A stretch of 64,000 nucleotides of DNA from Diphasiastrum complanatum (GCA_029204225.1 CM055092.1:24749207-24813206); one strand, 5' to 3'; shown: positions 24,461 to 37,277, numbered from the stretch's first letter. The notes: a model not told the origin generated them from the sequence alone. Translations and numbers: made by a program.

Positions 24461-24474
24461 TAGTGTGCCAATCT

Positions 24475-25560
24475 CTATAAGTAACTCTGCCTCTTGCTGA
24501 GTGCAAGGGTCTTATCACTCCTATCAATAATTTTGCATTGATCAAATTCGAATTCTACCTTATGACCTAAATCTATAATTCTACTTACTGATAACAGATT
24601 TGTAGAGAGTTTAGAAACATATAAGACTTTTAATAGTAATTTGAATTGATCATGCTGGAATCGTGATCTTATAGTACCTTCACCTTCAATACTGTGAGTA
24701 CTATTGTCACCAAGATCAACACATTTCTTCATGTTGTAAGGCGTGTAGGAGTTGAAGATCTCACGTTTACTGGTCATGTGTTGAGTTGTTCCATAATAAA
24801 ATAACCATGAATCATCCAAAAGTGCGCTTTGATCTTTGAACATGAATGTACCTTCATCCACTTCGACCTGGGAGATGATGAAATTGTGTTTGCTTATTGT
24901 TCAAGTTGCTTGGCTACATTCTTCGCTTGGAAAATTTGACAATCCTTGATCTCATGGTTATTATGCTTGCAATATCTACAAAACACCTTCTTATTTGATT
25001 ATGGATCTGATGATTGTGCTTGACTTTGAGTCTGTTTCTGATTCGTTGCAGCCTTCTTGGAGCTTTTCTACTTCTGTCGCTTAGAGCCTTTGTTGACATA
25101 TAGAGCCAGAGAGGAGGAAGTAGTCGGAGTGTCTCGACTTCTTCGATTATCTTCTGCAACAACATAGTGATAACTCTAGTAAGAGTTAAACCTGTGTGTG
25201 TTGATATGATCATCACCCAGTTTTCGTACATGTAGACAACAAGCTTGAAAGCAATGTCATAATTGCATCTTGATCGTCTATGACTGATCCGACAATGGCC
25301 ATTTGTTGCAAGAGATTCTTAATATGGTTGATATGTATATGAAGAGAATCACCATTAGACATTTTGAATGTGAAGAATTTCCTTCGTAGATGTAACTTAG
25401 TAGTTATGTCCTTCACATCATATAGTGCGTTCAAAATGTCCCAAACGTCTTTTGACGTTTTAGCTTCAGCTATGTTTCCAATCTGTGTATCTGATATATT
25501 AAGGATAATAAGCATGAAAGCTTTACCGTCCTTCAATTTCCACCACAAGAACACATGTAG
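24475..25560 (-). pseudogene. Copia gag-protease fragment (second copia family)
   Basis: Minus-strand frames contain a UBN2-type gag segment (about 25560-25215: AKTSKDVWDILNALYDV, KLHLRRKFFTFKM), then a CCHC knuckle in another frame near 24980-24940 (CRYCKHNNHEIKDC), and a protease-region frame at 24861-24475 (TQHMTSKREIF, NLLSVSRIIDLGHKVEF). The protease Asp is replaced: the expected D-[ST]-G site reads FYYGTT. Integrase, RT, RNase H and LTRs are absent, and frames are broken between segments. It is flanked by C repeats in opposite orientations. A closely similar copy lies at 54535-55610. Confidence 0.8.
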
Positions 25561-25599
25561 AAAATATCTACACGAATATCCACGCACAATACAAAGGAG

Positions 25600-26030
25600 G
25601 AAGCGCGGGCAAAAAAAATTTGTGTGGATATATCCGTGGATTGGCATGAATATTCGCATGGATATGGGCATGTGGATGTTCCACGCAAGTGTCATTTCGG
25701 CAGCAGATCGGCCGGATGTTGGGAAATTCAAATTGCATGGATTATCCATGCCAACTCCGACACCCAGCAGCTAGGCAAACCATGGACACCGGAGCCAGAA
25801 ATAGAAAAATTAATTGCGCGTGGATAATCCACGCCATAGTAAACTTTTAAAAAAGAAGACTCGGCTTTCGCGTGGATAATTCTCCACGCAAAAGTATTTT
25901 TATCCATGGGATATCCAGAGAGTTGGGGTGGTTAATACTGCGTGGATCAATTTTTTTAAATTGACGCAATACTCACGCAAATAAGTTTCTGGATTCCGCG
26001 TGGATAATCCACACAAATTTTTTTGACCAA
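25600..26030. repeat. Hairpin-rich element with GTGGATAATCCAC motifs
   Basis: About 430 bp hold many copies of GTGGAT/ATCCAC words, often as short palindromes such as GCGTGGATAATCCACGC (around 25810-25835 and 25870-25895). The ends are inverted: AAAAAAAATTTGTGTGGATA at 25611-25630 and its complement near 26003-26022. The structure suggests a non-autonomous inverted-repeat element; no coding sequence is seen. A shorter copy is at 55660-56020, and deleted, end-to-end forms occur at the ends of C units. Confidence 0.6.
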
Positions 26031-27930
26031 GAAAAAACCTTTGGCGCAAACCAAAATGTGGTTCGGTTTTAAATTAGAGATCGACTTTCTTTATTCTGTT
26101 GTGTGAGAGAGAGAGAAAAAGAGAGTATATATGAGAGTGAAGATGAGATGGGGATGAATGTGGGGAGAAATTTGATAGTATTTAGGGTTTTTAGTTCATT
26201 GTTGGATGTTAGTAGTATTGTCACTCTGTAATAATTGACATTTTTTGGCAATTATTATGTAATCCTCTATGACTTTAGTGACAAATTGGGATCGAATGCC
26301 ACCAGGCCAAAAATTGTCCCACTTCATTAATATTGTTGCTAGAAACACCAAATCATGTGTAGATGTTGCAAATTGTTTGATGGTTGGATCTGGAGAATCT
26401 GTGCATTGCTCCACAAAATATTTGAGACCTCTCAAAAAATCCATTTGAATTTTGAAGCCTAAAGTTTAAGGTATAATGGGCCAATTTTAATGTGCACTGT
26501 AACCTTGTAGTCCATAGGAGTGCCACACTCTACCCATGTTGAGGTCCACATAGGGTGGCTAACCTATGGGAAGAGGAAGCATGATCCCCTATGACTATTC
26601 CTGTGGTGGCAAGGGAGGCTTGATAGGCATGCAAAGTTAAAAATTTATTGTAGTAATATACAAAATGCATGAATGCCCATTGCTTAGAGTAATGGGTCAA
26701 CGAAAAATGACTTTTTCCATGCTAGGGAGCAGCAAAATATTATGTTGAGAAGCCATAAGCCACGAGGTTTGTTTTGAGGATTGGTGTCAGTAGAAGTAGA
26801 ATAATTCTCGAAGGAATAAACTTTTTTACACATGATGGAGTGTATATATACAGAAGGTTTGTAATAAGTGCAGAAATTTTGGCTTTCAGTTTCAAGCAGA
26901 ATCCATAAAAAGTACGTGTATGAGCTTCACTAGCATTTGTGCAAAATGAGCGAATTTCAAACTTATATATTAGACAAATTGCTTCTTTGGCAATTATGGG
27001 AAAAAAACTACAAAACATATAGAGTACTATGAAACAAGATCTCAAAATCTTCTTGAAGGGTCAATAAGTAACTAGATCTTCGATGAGGGTTGAACCTCCA
27101 CCAAAGAACAAACCCCGCATAAGGACTCCAAATAATCATCCTTCACATGGTTTCAACCCTCTCTCGAGTCAATTTTGATGTTTTGTGTCTATCAACTAGG
27201 TCGACGATGGTTAATAATGACATTGCACAACAAACTAACTTATGATGCAAACTAACCCTCGCAAAGCTCAAGTTGAGCAAATTGTACAATTTTGAATTAA
27301 TGGTAAACTTTTCAAAGATTGCGTTGACTATTTTATTTAAAAAACAGCAATTCTGGTAATTTTTAGTCTCTTCATGTTTAATTTTAAATTGTTTCACATA
27401 ATGTAAGTATTTTGAACTTTTTATTTTATGCTTTTTTTTATACATACATACATATGTATGTATAGTTATTGTGTTTTGCAGAGAAAATACATAATTAACT
27501 ATTGGAAAACAACAAAGTAAAGAATGAAATAGATAGAAAAAAACAAGGTGCTGATTTAGAAATAAGTTTAGGCTGCCAATGCTTTTGTAACTGACTATCA
27601 TTAAATAGAGCATTAAAGCACTCTCTATCTAAACATTTCAAAAAAAACACTCCTAAAAACAAGATGTCTGACATGATAAGAACTTATGTTGTAAACTTCA
27701 ATTTCCCTGTAAACAACTTCATCTTATCATAAATATCATATCTCCAACTTTATGATCTTTTCTATTCAATCTTCGATCATGCCAAGCCTTATGCCATACA
27801 TTTTTCATGACTAACGCATCAACACAAAAAACTACCACCAATCAACTTTCGCTAGATTTTTTAATATTTCAACAATCTACTAATATGGATTTGAATAAAT
27901 CTCTATCTTTGATGCCTTAGTAAGCATGAT
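26031..27930 (-). repeat. Repeat family C, inverted
   Basis: The minus strand repeats the C unit: a terminal part to about 26430, then a unique ~300-bp segment (26460-26760, shared with 56022-56270), then C from about 26765, including the ATGT palindrome near 27440-27460 and the gypsy integrase remnant near 27735-27830. With 22533-24390 it forms an inverted pair around the copia fragment. Confidence 0.7.
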
Positions 27931-28087
27931 AAAGAACTTCTAAAACCACTTCAGAGGATACTTCCTCCACCGAGAACAAAAAATAGATAGACACTAGAAA
28001 AAAAAACACAACACTACATAGGGTTGGAATTTTTAATTAGGTTTTAGCTCTTTCCTTTCAAGATTCAATCCTTGGAAGTACAATTGA

Positions 28088-28221
28088 ATGTGTGTATGTG
28101 TGTGTGTGTGTGTGTGCACTTTTCTGTGTTTATGTATATTTATATATTTATTAGTGTATGTGTGTGTGTGTGTGTATCAACTGAATCAAAGGTATCTAAA
28201 ATGTCAACTAATAAACTATGT

Positions 28222-28280
<59 letters not shown>

Positions 28281-28282
28281 TC
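28088..28282 (+). repeat. (GT)n and (CT)n microsatellites
   Basis: GT tracts at about 28088-28116 and 28157-28177, then a CT tract at 28225-28282. They are the inverted counterpart of 8635-8815. Confidence 0.95.
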
Positions 28283-28584
28283 AAATAATTTTGGAGTTTC
28301 TTAGATTAATTTGTTCGCATACATGCACAATAGGAGTCATGTCTGCTAAGTGCTAAATATTACTCCTTGAACCTAATGGAATCATCGTGCTCAATACCAT
28401 TTCTCACAATTACCTACAATTGAAGCAAAATAACACAAACATAACTATTTGAAGAGCTATGAGGATTTGATAACAAGGTATGATTTGCCAAGCTTGTAAA
28501 AACACTCCAACATTTGCAAAGCAGACATGTAGTACATTCAATTTAAACAAGTAATGTTTTGTATAGTCTATTGAAAGTAAGTTC

Positions 28585-29944
28585 CTAGTGCTTTAGACCA
28601 TATTGATGTTGAGAACTAGCATGAAGTACAGCTTCCTTTTCCTGCAACATTTTCATTTGAAAGCAATCATATTCAATCCTTCTTGGATAATAATAAAGTG
28701 AGTTGACTAGACATATATGGCCTAGAAACATGATTACAGTTTAAAGAGCATGGATTGAAGTGGCTAATATCTTAAGCATCAATACTTTCAGGCTAGTAGG
28801 GATTTTTTAAATTCTCACCATCTCCAGCTCCTCCAAGGGAATATTGGCAAGCTCTTGTAGAAAGGTGAACTTGATTTTTTTGGTCGTTGGAACATCTTTC
28901 TCAACATCATCTACTGGTCCAAATAGGTCCCTATAAGTGTGTTTCCATTCTTCTTGTACTATTGCTGCTTTGTTGGGTGTTGCTAAAAGAACATACGAGT
29001 TTTCAGCACATTGTTAAGCAGATGGAAACAATTTGCTCTTATTGGAAACAAACAACTAGAAATTTAGCTCAAATAAACATACATGATTAGATTTGAGCAA
29101 CTATTAGTGACATCTTGCTTTCTATAAATCTTGAGATGAAATCCACAACACTGCACATGTCAACACTACCTTTAGTAAACATGATTCGCTTCGCATGACC
29201 TGAAGATTTACTCTGATTGGATCTCGGAAGCAAAAGCTGTCTGCAGAAAATGAGAATCAAGAACATTTTTAGAAGCCACTGAACCATTGCAAATTATCAT
29301 TTTTACCCGAAACAAGGCAGAAGGAAATTTTGATTATTTGTCACCACTGCATCATAACATATATGTGCCTTGAATTTTCCAGCCTTTTTCTACCATGACC
29401 ACTAGTCTTCTTTTCAGGTGAATGTTCATGAAGAATTGCAGCTTCTACAAAACTCAAAGAAGAGTTTTTCCGACTCATGTGCCGAACTATATAAAAAAAG
29501 TCGTTTTCATCGTATTTCTCCCACTGCAGTCACCAATGTACACCAGGGAACTATAAATTATCACTTTTTATTTCTCACATATGGGAGATTGAACACGCAT
29601 TAAAATCAAAAGACCGTTCTTCTCCTGTTATTGGAAAATGAAAAACCATATAAACTGGTTGCATTTCAAACATATGTAAGTAGCTTTGTAAAGAAAATAA
29701 AAAACGCTAGATCTTACGAAAGACAAATCAAATTTGCTCAGGCCATAGCTACAGATCACTTTCGTTGTAAGAGACTTTACATGTAAATAGCTTTACAAAT
29801 ATCATCTATTTCTCACTATAATTATTTTTCAAAGAATTCATGTAATCCGGCGGAACATATTTTCTTTCCATACCAGATATTTGCTTCCCATCTTCCCGTT
29901 CGTTTTCTGTGATAAACATCTTTATACTTACTCCTCCCTGCCAT
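28585..29944 (-). pseudogene. AP2-domain gene copy, type I, lacking exons 2-3
   Basis: Minus-strand exons: 1 from ATG 29944-29942 (MAGRSKYKDVYH, then RTGRWEANIWYGKK); 4 at 29523-29384; 5 at 29240-29170; 6 at 28982-28819; 7 at 28641-28585 ending TAG. Exons 2 and 3 are removed by a deletion of about 560 bp with the joint near 29617, which takes out the second half of the AP2 domain. Exon 4 has a GC instead of GT donor. The downstream exons are open and in compatible phase, so a truncated protein of unknown function could still be made. Followed by the type I 3' flank and microsatellites. Confidence 0.75.
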
Positions 29945-30498
29945 AGCTGCCCGTGAATTTCACTCTCACGTAGAGTTAACCCGCAAAATCGATGTGGAGA
30001 ATTGCGATTGCCTGAGAAAAAATTATTTGTAGTTGAAACTTACAATGAAGGAGCACGATAGCTAACTGTGATATGAAGTATGAAAAATCGGAGCTAGCGT
30101 GGTAGCAAAGATATGAGATACAATGTCACCCGAGTTAGACAAAATGGGTTTTCTAAAATTTTATTGGTCCACGTATTTGATGGGCAGTTGAAAGGGAGTT
30201 CAAGTGAGGATAAAGGCAAAACACGTGCACTTTAGAGAGACTGAACACGAGCTTTCAGAAACTTCTGGAAAGCGAACTTTCCACAGAGTGCGCGCAAGCG
30301 ATGGATCGAGAGACAAGAATGTGAGTTTGAGAGAGGGAGTTGAGAGATGGAGAGAGCAGAATGTGTCTTCTTGTGGATTGGGAAAGGTTGCTTTGATGAG
30401 ATAGGAGGAAATTAAACACACGCTCTAATTCATTTTAATGTATCTTGTTTGCAGATAAGCGTATCATTTATTCTGATTCATATTTGCTTTCCCGGCTC

Positions 30499-30568
<70 letters not shown>

Positions 30569-30829
30569 GAGAGAGAAATGCACCAAAGATGCCTTTGATG
30601 CTTACAATTCAAATGCTGGGGAGCCGCTGCTACACTCCTTGCAAATTGCTAAATAATTTTCTCTTTACTCTGGAGCTGGATTGAAAGATCATCAAGAACA
30701 TATGCTGCCACGCTATTGATTGATCAGGGTTTTAGAGGCGGGAGGTGGCAGTAGTAATCTACAACAATAACCCGGTTGCAAACGCGATGAGAGAGAGAGA
30801 GAGGTTAATGCGATTGAGAGAATAAGAGG

Positions 30830-30866
<37 letters not shown>

Positions 30867-31000
30867 GGTTGCAGAACGTGAGAGGAGAGAAGATTTGAGA
30901 GAGCGGGGAGATATTGAAGATTTAGGGTCTTTAAGGTTAGGGTTTTTTTTAGGCCAGGTATCTAAAATGTGAATTAATAAAATTGACTTCAATCATTATG
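29945..31000 (-). promoter_or_regulatory. Promoter and 5' leader of the AP2-like gene
   Basis: Conserved block with CACGTG at 30222-30227, a perfect heat-shock element at 30257-30271 (GAAACTTCTGGAA) and GA tracts at 30503-30576 and about 30834-30862. The next copy upstream (31010-31860) ends directly before it. Confidence 0.62.
30257..30271. promoter_or_regulatory. Heat-shock element (perfect nGAAnnTTCnnGAAn)
   Basis: Three alternating pentamers match without mismatch, preceded by a partial fourth (TTTCA). The element is about 315 bases upstream of the exon 1 ATG. Confidence 0.6.
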
Positions 31001-31009
31001 TGATCTCTC

Positions 31010-31860
31010 GCTCTCTCTCTCTCAAATAATTGGGGATTTCTTAAACTAATTATCACTTAGCTTACATACACAATAGGAGTCATATACTCCTTAAACCTAA
31101 TGGAATCACCATGCTCAATAATTCTCACCATTTCTCACAATTACCTAGAATCGAATTAAAGAAACACAAACATAACTATTTGAAGAGCATTTGATAACAA
31201 GGTATGATTCAGACCCTATTGATGTTGAGAGCTAACATAAAGCAAGTTGACTAGTCATATATGGCCTAGAAACATGATTACAGTTTAAAGAGGATGGATT
31301 GAAGTGGCTAATATCTTAAAAATCAACACTTTTAGGCTAGAAGGGATTTTCAAAATTCTCACCATCTCCAGCTCTTCCAAGAGAATATTTACAAGTGCGA
31401 GTAGAAAGGGAAACTTGATTTTTCTAATAGTTGGAATAACATTCTCAACATCTTCTACTGGTCCAAATAGGTCCCTATAAGCGTTTTTGCGTTATTCTTG
31501 TACTACTACTGCTTTGTTGGATGTAGCTTAAAAAACATATGAATTTTCAGCACATTGTTAAGGAGATGGAAAACATTTGGTCATATTGGAAACAAACAAC
31601 TATTGGATTTTAGCAACTATTAATGACATCTTGCTTTCTATAAATCTTGAGATAAAAAGCATAGTGTTGTACATATCATCACTACCTTTAGTGATAACGA
31701 TTCGCTTCACATCACCTGAAGATTCGCTCTGATTGGAGCTCGTAAGCAAAAGTTGGCTAAAGAAAATGAGAATCAAAAACATTTTTAGCAGCCACAAAAC
31801 CATGAAAATTATCTATCCATAACAAGGCCAAAGGAAATTTTGAATATTTATCACCACTGC
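31010..31860 (-). pseudogene. AP2-like gene copy, type II, inactivated
   Basis: Minus-strand exon 5 (31756-31686) and exon 6 (31526-31363) are recognisable; exon 6 has the shared TAA. The start of exon 7 is deleted (joint near 31242). Upstream, intron 4 joins repeat A, which is interrupted after 125 bases by the gypsy element. Confidence 0.72.
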
Positions 31861-31934
31861 ATAATAACATACAAACCACGAGGTTTGACTCACAAAGTAT
31901 CATGCAACCACAATGCTCATACAGAGAGTCTACC

Positions 31935-32842
31935 TGTTGTAAAGCTGACTCAGGTGCACCCAGCGTGCCCTGTAAGACTCTAAGGGGTGACACTCCCTAA
32001 GGTCCCAGAGCAAGTTAGAACGTCAAGGACTGAGCCTCCAACCTGTGGTGAGCCAGTCAAGTAGTCACAAGTCATGAGCTAGCTCTGGAGCTCGAGTCAT
32101 GGCCTAGTCAGGAAGCAAGTTGATTCTGCCACCGGAACGGCTCCCGGGACCCATGTCTGGGAGCCAAACTGATTCTGCCAGGCTTGCCAAGCTTAATCAG
32201 CAAAATAAAAACTAAGTTCCAAAAAGCGTGCTTTACTAAAAAGCACTATGTTTCAGAACAGAGAGGGTGCGCCGAATCACAGCAGAACTATAGCGGGAGT
32301 CCGGCAGACAGAAACTTGGGCAGCTCAACCAGCGCCAGGAATCTAGTCACCAGGTCTCAGCTCTCTCTACCAGCACGAGCCAGGCACAATGCCCAGCATG
32401 TGTTGGTGGCCCCGAGACTGGTCAGTCTATGTATGAATGTAACCTCTTCCAAATCTAATAAAGTTGATCCTTGGGGATGATTACCATTTCGGTTTAGCCT
32501 CCGGGACTGGTCCAAGTAGAAGGACCCTTACTACAACCTTTTTGTGTTGCTGGCGCCTAAGGGTCCCTGTCATCGACATGGGGCTTGCCGCTATGCGTTT
32601 GGCGACCACTATGCCTTGGGTTTCATGTGTGGCTTGTCTTTGCCTTTGGTTATCTTTTGGGGACGGATTCTGAGTTGGCTTTCGAGTTGGTTGGGATTCC
32701 AGTTTTCTTAAGTCTGAATCGTTAAGCTTGTTACGTTTCTGAGTTGGCTTTTACGTAAGTGCATGATGGATGAATGTTAGACTTAAGCGCGTGTTGGGAA
32801 AACCGCTCAAGTCCCAGTGCCCTTTGAGACGCCGGTGCAACA
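31935..32842 (+). repeat. Gypsy 5' LTR
   Basis: Begins TGTTGTAAAGC and ends CAACA. An AATAAA polyadenylation-type signal lies at 32457-32462. It is homologous to 37278-38191. Confidence 0.96.
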
Positions 32843-32844
32843 TG

Positions 32845-32857
32845 TGGTATTAGAGCC
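32845..32857 (+). other. Gypsy primer-binding site
   Basis: TGGTATTAGAGCC, two bases after the LTR, matches the initiator Met-tRNA type with one change from TGGTATCAGAGC. Confidence 0.85.
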
Positions 32858-33555
32858 GACTAGCCGGTCAGCTACGCAAGTCTCACAGGGATGGCCACAT
32901 TTTGGGATTTGTCAAGACAACCGTTGCGCAAGGTGTTGCCCACAGTGTAAGCACGGGTGCGTCCACGGTCGGGGTGGTCGACAGAACGGGGGACTTGATG
33001 AGTCAAAGTGCTGCCCTCGAGGTGTAAGCACGGTCAGTTCTGGCAGTTCGGGCCTGGCGCTGTCTGCACGTAGGACGGATGAGGCAAAGTGCTGTCTAGG
33101 TAGGTGAAGGACGGTCTGTACCTTGTGGTGTGCGGGGCGACATATTCGAACTGTACGGGTTAACCATTGATACAGAGATGCTACTCGAATTCGGGTGTAA
33201 AGCACGGCTGGTTAGCTGCCGGTGCGGGATAGCTGCCGATCATTCACCTATAAGGGCTATCGACCAAAAAGTGATGGGGCGTGACTGAGGCAATGTGCTG
33301 CTTAATGGTGAAAGCACGGATGGTTGGATGGATGTTTCCCCGTGGACTAATTTTGTGATAGATTTGTGTGGGCGCGGCTAGTCAAAGATCCTACGTCCGG
33401 TCTCAAGGGGAATGTGACTTGAGAGGGATCCTCTGTTTAGCTTTGGTTGGTATGTTCGTTTGTGGTGTGCTTGCCTGGACCTGAATTATCCCTGACTACT
33501 TGTTCTAATCCAGGTGATCTGATCTAGTTGGGAGTTGTGAGAGGAGCTTACGTTT
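32858..33555 (+). other. Gypsy leader, gag absent, with repeated GTGCTG...AAGCACGG modules
   Basis: No gag frame is present. Instead the motif GTGCTG(C/T)C, about ten bases, then GTGTAAGCACGG or a variant recurs near 32932, 33007, 33088, 33193 (right half only) and 33295. GTGCT and AGCAC are complementary, so each full unit could form a small stem-loop. Confidence 0.6.
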
Positions 33556-36500
33556 ATGAGTGGACAACGCACAAGTATGGAAAGGAACTTCCATGGGGCA
33601 ACCCCCAAGATTGGTTCAAGATTGTTATTCTTATCAGGAAAGATCGCGGGGAGGAAGTCAGATTTCATGATCGACTCCGGAGCTTCACATAACTATATCT
33701 CAAGGAGCGTAGTGGAACAATTCAGCTTGCTGACCAGGAATGTTACATCTACTCTCAAGGTAGAAACAACGAAGGGAGCACTAGATGCAAACAAAGCGAC
33801 ATTGAACATCCCGGTGTAGATTGGAAGATGGAAGGCTAAACTTAGCTTTGTGATTTTAGAGATGGATGCCTTCGATGTGATTTTGGGACTCCCTTGGTTA
33901 AATGAACATTGTATCGCAGTTTTGGGTAGGAGCTCAAACTTGGTCCTCTTGGATTATAAGGGACAAATCTGCGTGACAAAAGCCCTGCCCGGAGGAAATG
34001 CTAAGGATAGCAATATTGAACAAAATTTGGTTGCAGCATTAGCGATGAAAAGAATGGCGAAAGGGAAAAGGTCAAAGTGCTTTCTTTGCATCTGTCGAGA
34101 AGTCCCAGAAGGGAAAAGCGTGCGACAAGAAAACTTGCCAAAAGAAGTGGCAGATCTGTTAGAAGAATTTAGCGATGTGTTCCCCGAGGAACTCCCAGCT
34201 AAGCTACCTCCTCGAAGACCAGTGGACCATAAACTTGAGTTGGTACCAGGAACAGAGCCAACTTCATGAGCACCCTACAAAATGTCACAAGAAGAGTTGG
34301 CGGAACTGAAATGACAACTTGGTGAATTGATAGACAAAGGTTTTATTAGACCTAGCACTTCACCTTTTGGAGCCCCAGTGTTGTTCATGGAAAAGGCGGA
34401 CAAAACTCTTCGAATGTGTGGATTATCGCATGCTTAACAAGAGTACCATCAAGAACAAGTACCCCATGCCTAGAATTGATGACCTATTCGACCAACTCAA
34501 ACATGCCAAATACTTTAGCCGAATAGATCTCAGATCTGGATATCATCAAATTCGAATAGCTAAAGGTGATGAGCACAAAACGGCGTTTCGAACGCGGTAC
34601 GGGAGTCACGAATTCTTGGTGATGCCATTCGGTCTAACAAACGCACCAGCTACTTTTTGCACGTTGATGAACAATATATTTCAAGACTGCCTGGATGAAT
34701 TTGTCATTGTGTACATTGATGACATATTAGTATTTAGCTGGAACCTTAAGGATCACATTCAACATTTAAGGACAGTTCTCCAACGACTTAGGAGGAACTG
34801 CTTGTTCGCGAAAAGAGAGAAATGTGAGTTTGTGGTGGAGAAAGTTGACTTCCTTGGACATGTTATAGGCCACGGACGGATTCGAATGGATCCTAAGAGG
34901 ATCAAGGCTATCTTGGATTGGCTAGCACCTAAAACAGTTCATGGCATCAAATCCTTTGTGGGCTTATGTAACTTTTACAGGAGATTCATTGAGGCATTTA
35001 GCAAAATTGTGGCACCACTGTTGGGGCAGACCAAGACTCATCTGAAGATGACATGGACACCGGAATGTGAAGCAGCGTTCCAAGAACTAAAACGACGGAT
35101 CACTCAAGAACCCATCCTTGCCTTACCGGACTTTAGCAAACTTTTTGAAATACATACAGATGCATCAAACTTTGCTATTGGGGCCATGCTGATGCAAGAC
35201 AGAAAACCTGTTGCATATTTTTCAAAGAAATTGAGTGACGTAGAGCGACGATGGCCAACTCATAAAAAAGAAATGGTCATAGTAGTTCAAGCAGTGGAGC
35301 ATTGGAGACATTATGTGGCAGGAAAACCCTTTAAGTCGTTCATTGATAATGTATCACTCAAGTACTTCTCATCCCAAGGTATGCTCACGCCAAAGCAAAT
35401 GCGATGGCAAAACTTTCTCTCAAAATTCAATATAGACATTTTACACACGGCGGGAAAGAACAATGTGGTGGCGGACGCACTAAGTAGACGGGAACAGTTG
35501 ATGGCAACAGTGACAACTCAGGTGACTGGCCTACTCCAAGAAATCAGGGAGAATTATGGTGTAGATGCGTTGGCGAAGGACTTAATGATCGAATTCCAGC
35601 TGGGAAAGCCTCATAAACATTTCACTTGGAAAGATCAAATGGTTGTTTATAAACAACGCAGAGTATATGTCCCAGACACCATCAACCTGAGGAAGAAAGT
35701 CTTGCAAGAACATCATGACGTACTAGCCACCGGGCATCCAGGGGTGAATCGCATGTATGAACTTCTCAAAAGACACTTCTATTGGCCAAGTATGTGGGCA
35801 GATGTTGAATCCTATGTGCAAACATGCCCGACATGTCAACAAGTGAAGGTGGAACCGCTAGCTCCGGCTGGACTACTCCAACCATTACCAGTACCAGCAT
35901 ACCCATGGGATTCGGTGAGCATGGATTTTATTGTTCAACTACCACGGTGCCAAGGCTTCCACTCAATTTATGTGGTGGTTGACCGGTTTTCAAAGCAAGT
36001 TCATCTAGTACCAACTAAAAGTTCAGTGACAGCTGAAGAAGTGGCAAGGTTATTTTTCAAATGTGTTTTCAATTACCACGGCCTACCTAGAACGATTATT
36101 TTTGACCGAGACACCAAGTTCGTCGGCAAGTTTTGGACTTGTCTATTTCGCCTCGTGGGAACCGGACTGAATTTCAATACTGCATATCACCCTCAGACAG
36201 ATGGGCAAACGGAACGAGTCAATCGACAGATTGAACAATATTTACGAAATTATGTCGCTTGGGACCAATCCGATTAGGTCAACTACTTGGATATTCTCAA
36301 GTTTGCACGTAACAACCAAGTGAACAGATCTACTGGAAGGGCACCCTTCGAGATAAGCAATGGTCGGCTACCGATTGTTCCAAGCTCTTTTCTTACAGGT
36401 GTGCAGGAAACACCAGTACCCACTGTAGAGGAATTCATCAATGAGTGGCACACAAAGCTGACAGAGGTGAAGGCATTTTTAGAGCAGTCACAAAGGAGTA

Positions 36501-37036
36501 TGGCAGCTGACGTAAACCCACATCGACGAGAACTGGAATTTGAGGAAGGTGATCAAGTATGGCTGAACACAAAGAACATTGCGTTACCAAAAGGTTTTTC
36601 TCATAAGTTCGCTTGACCTTATGCGGGGCCATATTATGTCACCAAGAAGATCAACCCAGTGGCTTACCGATTAGCGCTGCCATCCAGCTTGGATATACAC
36701 AATGTGTTTCATATCTCATTACTCAAACGGTACAAACCAGATGAGCGATTTGATCGGCAACACGAACTCTGTCACCCACCAACGACACTTGATGATACGA
36801 AGAGGCAGCTTGTACCAAAACAAATATTGACACATAGAAAGCGAACTGGCGTTCAACGTGAATATCTAGTGAAGTGGCTATGGGCTCCACTTATTGATGC
36901 TTCTTGGGAGTACAAAGACAAACTTAAGGAGGGAGCCCCTGAAGTACTAGCAGATTATCTGCAGAAGAACCAACGCAATAGCCATTTTCCCAGATCGGCA
37001 CACAAAGAACCACCTGGCTGCATGCCTCCTACATAA
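33556..37036 (+). pseudogene. Gypsy pol with chromodomain, disrupted by five stops and one frameshift
   Basis: Protease has DSGAS at 33673-33687. Reverse transcriptase (about 34400-34900) keeps YIDD at 34712-34723. RNase H follows ([15 protein letters not shown], near 35150), then the integrase HHCC finger near 35707-35850 ([11 protein letters not shown] ... CPTCQQVK) and catalytic core, and a C-terminal chromodomain near 36823-36990 (REYLVKWLWAPLIDASWE) that in chromoviruses directs integration to modified chromatin. In-frame stops are at 33817, 34267, 34312, 36275 and 36614, and a two-base loss near 34413-34421 shifts the frame. Three of the stops are TGA, consistent with decay of methylated CGA codons. 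No intact product is possible. Confidence 0.93.
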
Positions 37037-37263
37037 ACATTCATGGCCATTCTGAAGTTTAAGGAACTTCCTGGTATTTTTCTTAAGTTTGCCAATAAAT
37101 CACTTGCAGCTTTACACAGGTTTTATGTAAGTGAACTTTATCTACACTTTTCCTATGCTACTACCAATGTATTTTGTAATTCAAAGTTGTTAAGGCCGGT
37201 GAATTAAGCCTGTGCCATACGTCCTAGGTCTAGTTTGGCCTTGATGAGGACATCAGCTTTTTC

Positions 37264-37277
37264 AAACGAGGGGAGGA
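37264..37277 (+). other. Gypsy polypurine tract
   Basis: AAACGAGGGGAGGA immediately precedes the 3' LTR. Confidence 0.8.

Noticed and set aside
28072-28356. Cys-Val repeat frames over GT tracts (also 8597-8812 and 57596-57796)
   Set aside because: Microsatellite translation only.
32184-33107. Several frames of 69-98 residues in the gypsy LTR and leader
   Set aside because: They lie in LTR or leader, are not shared intact by the 3' LTR, and show no gag features such as a zinc knuckle.
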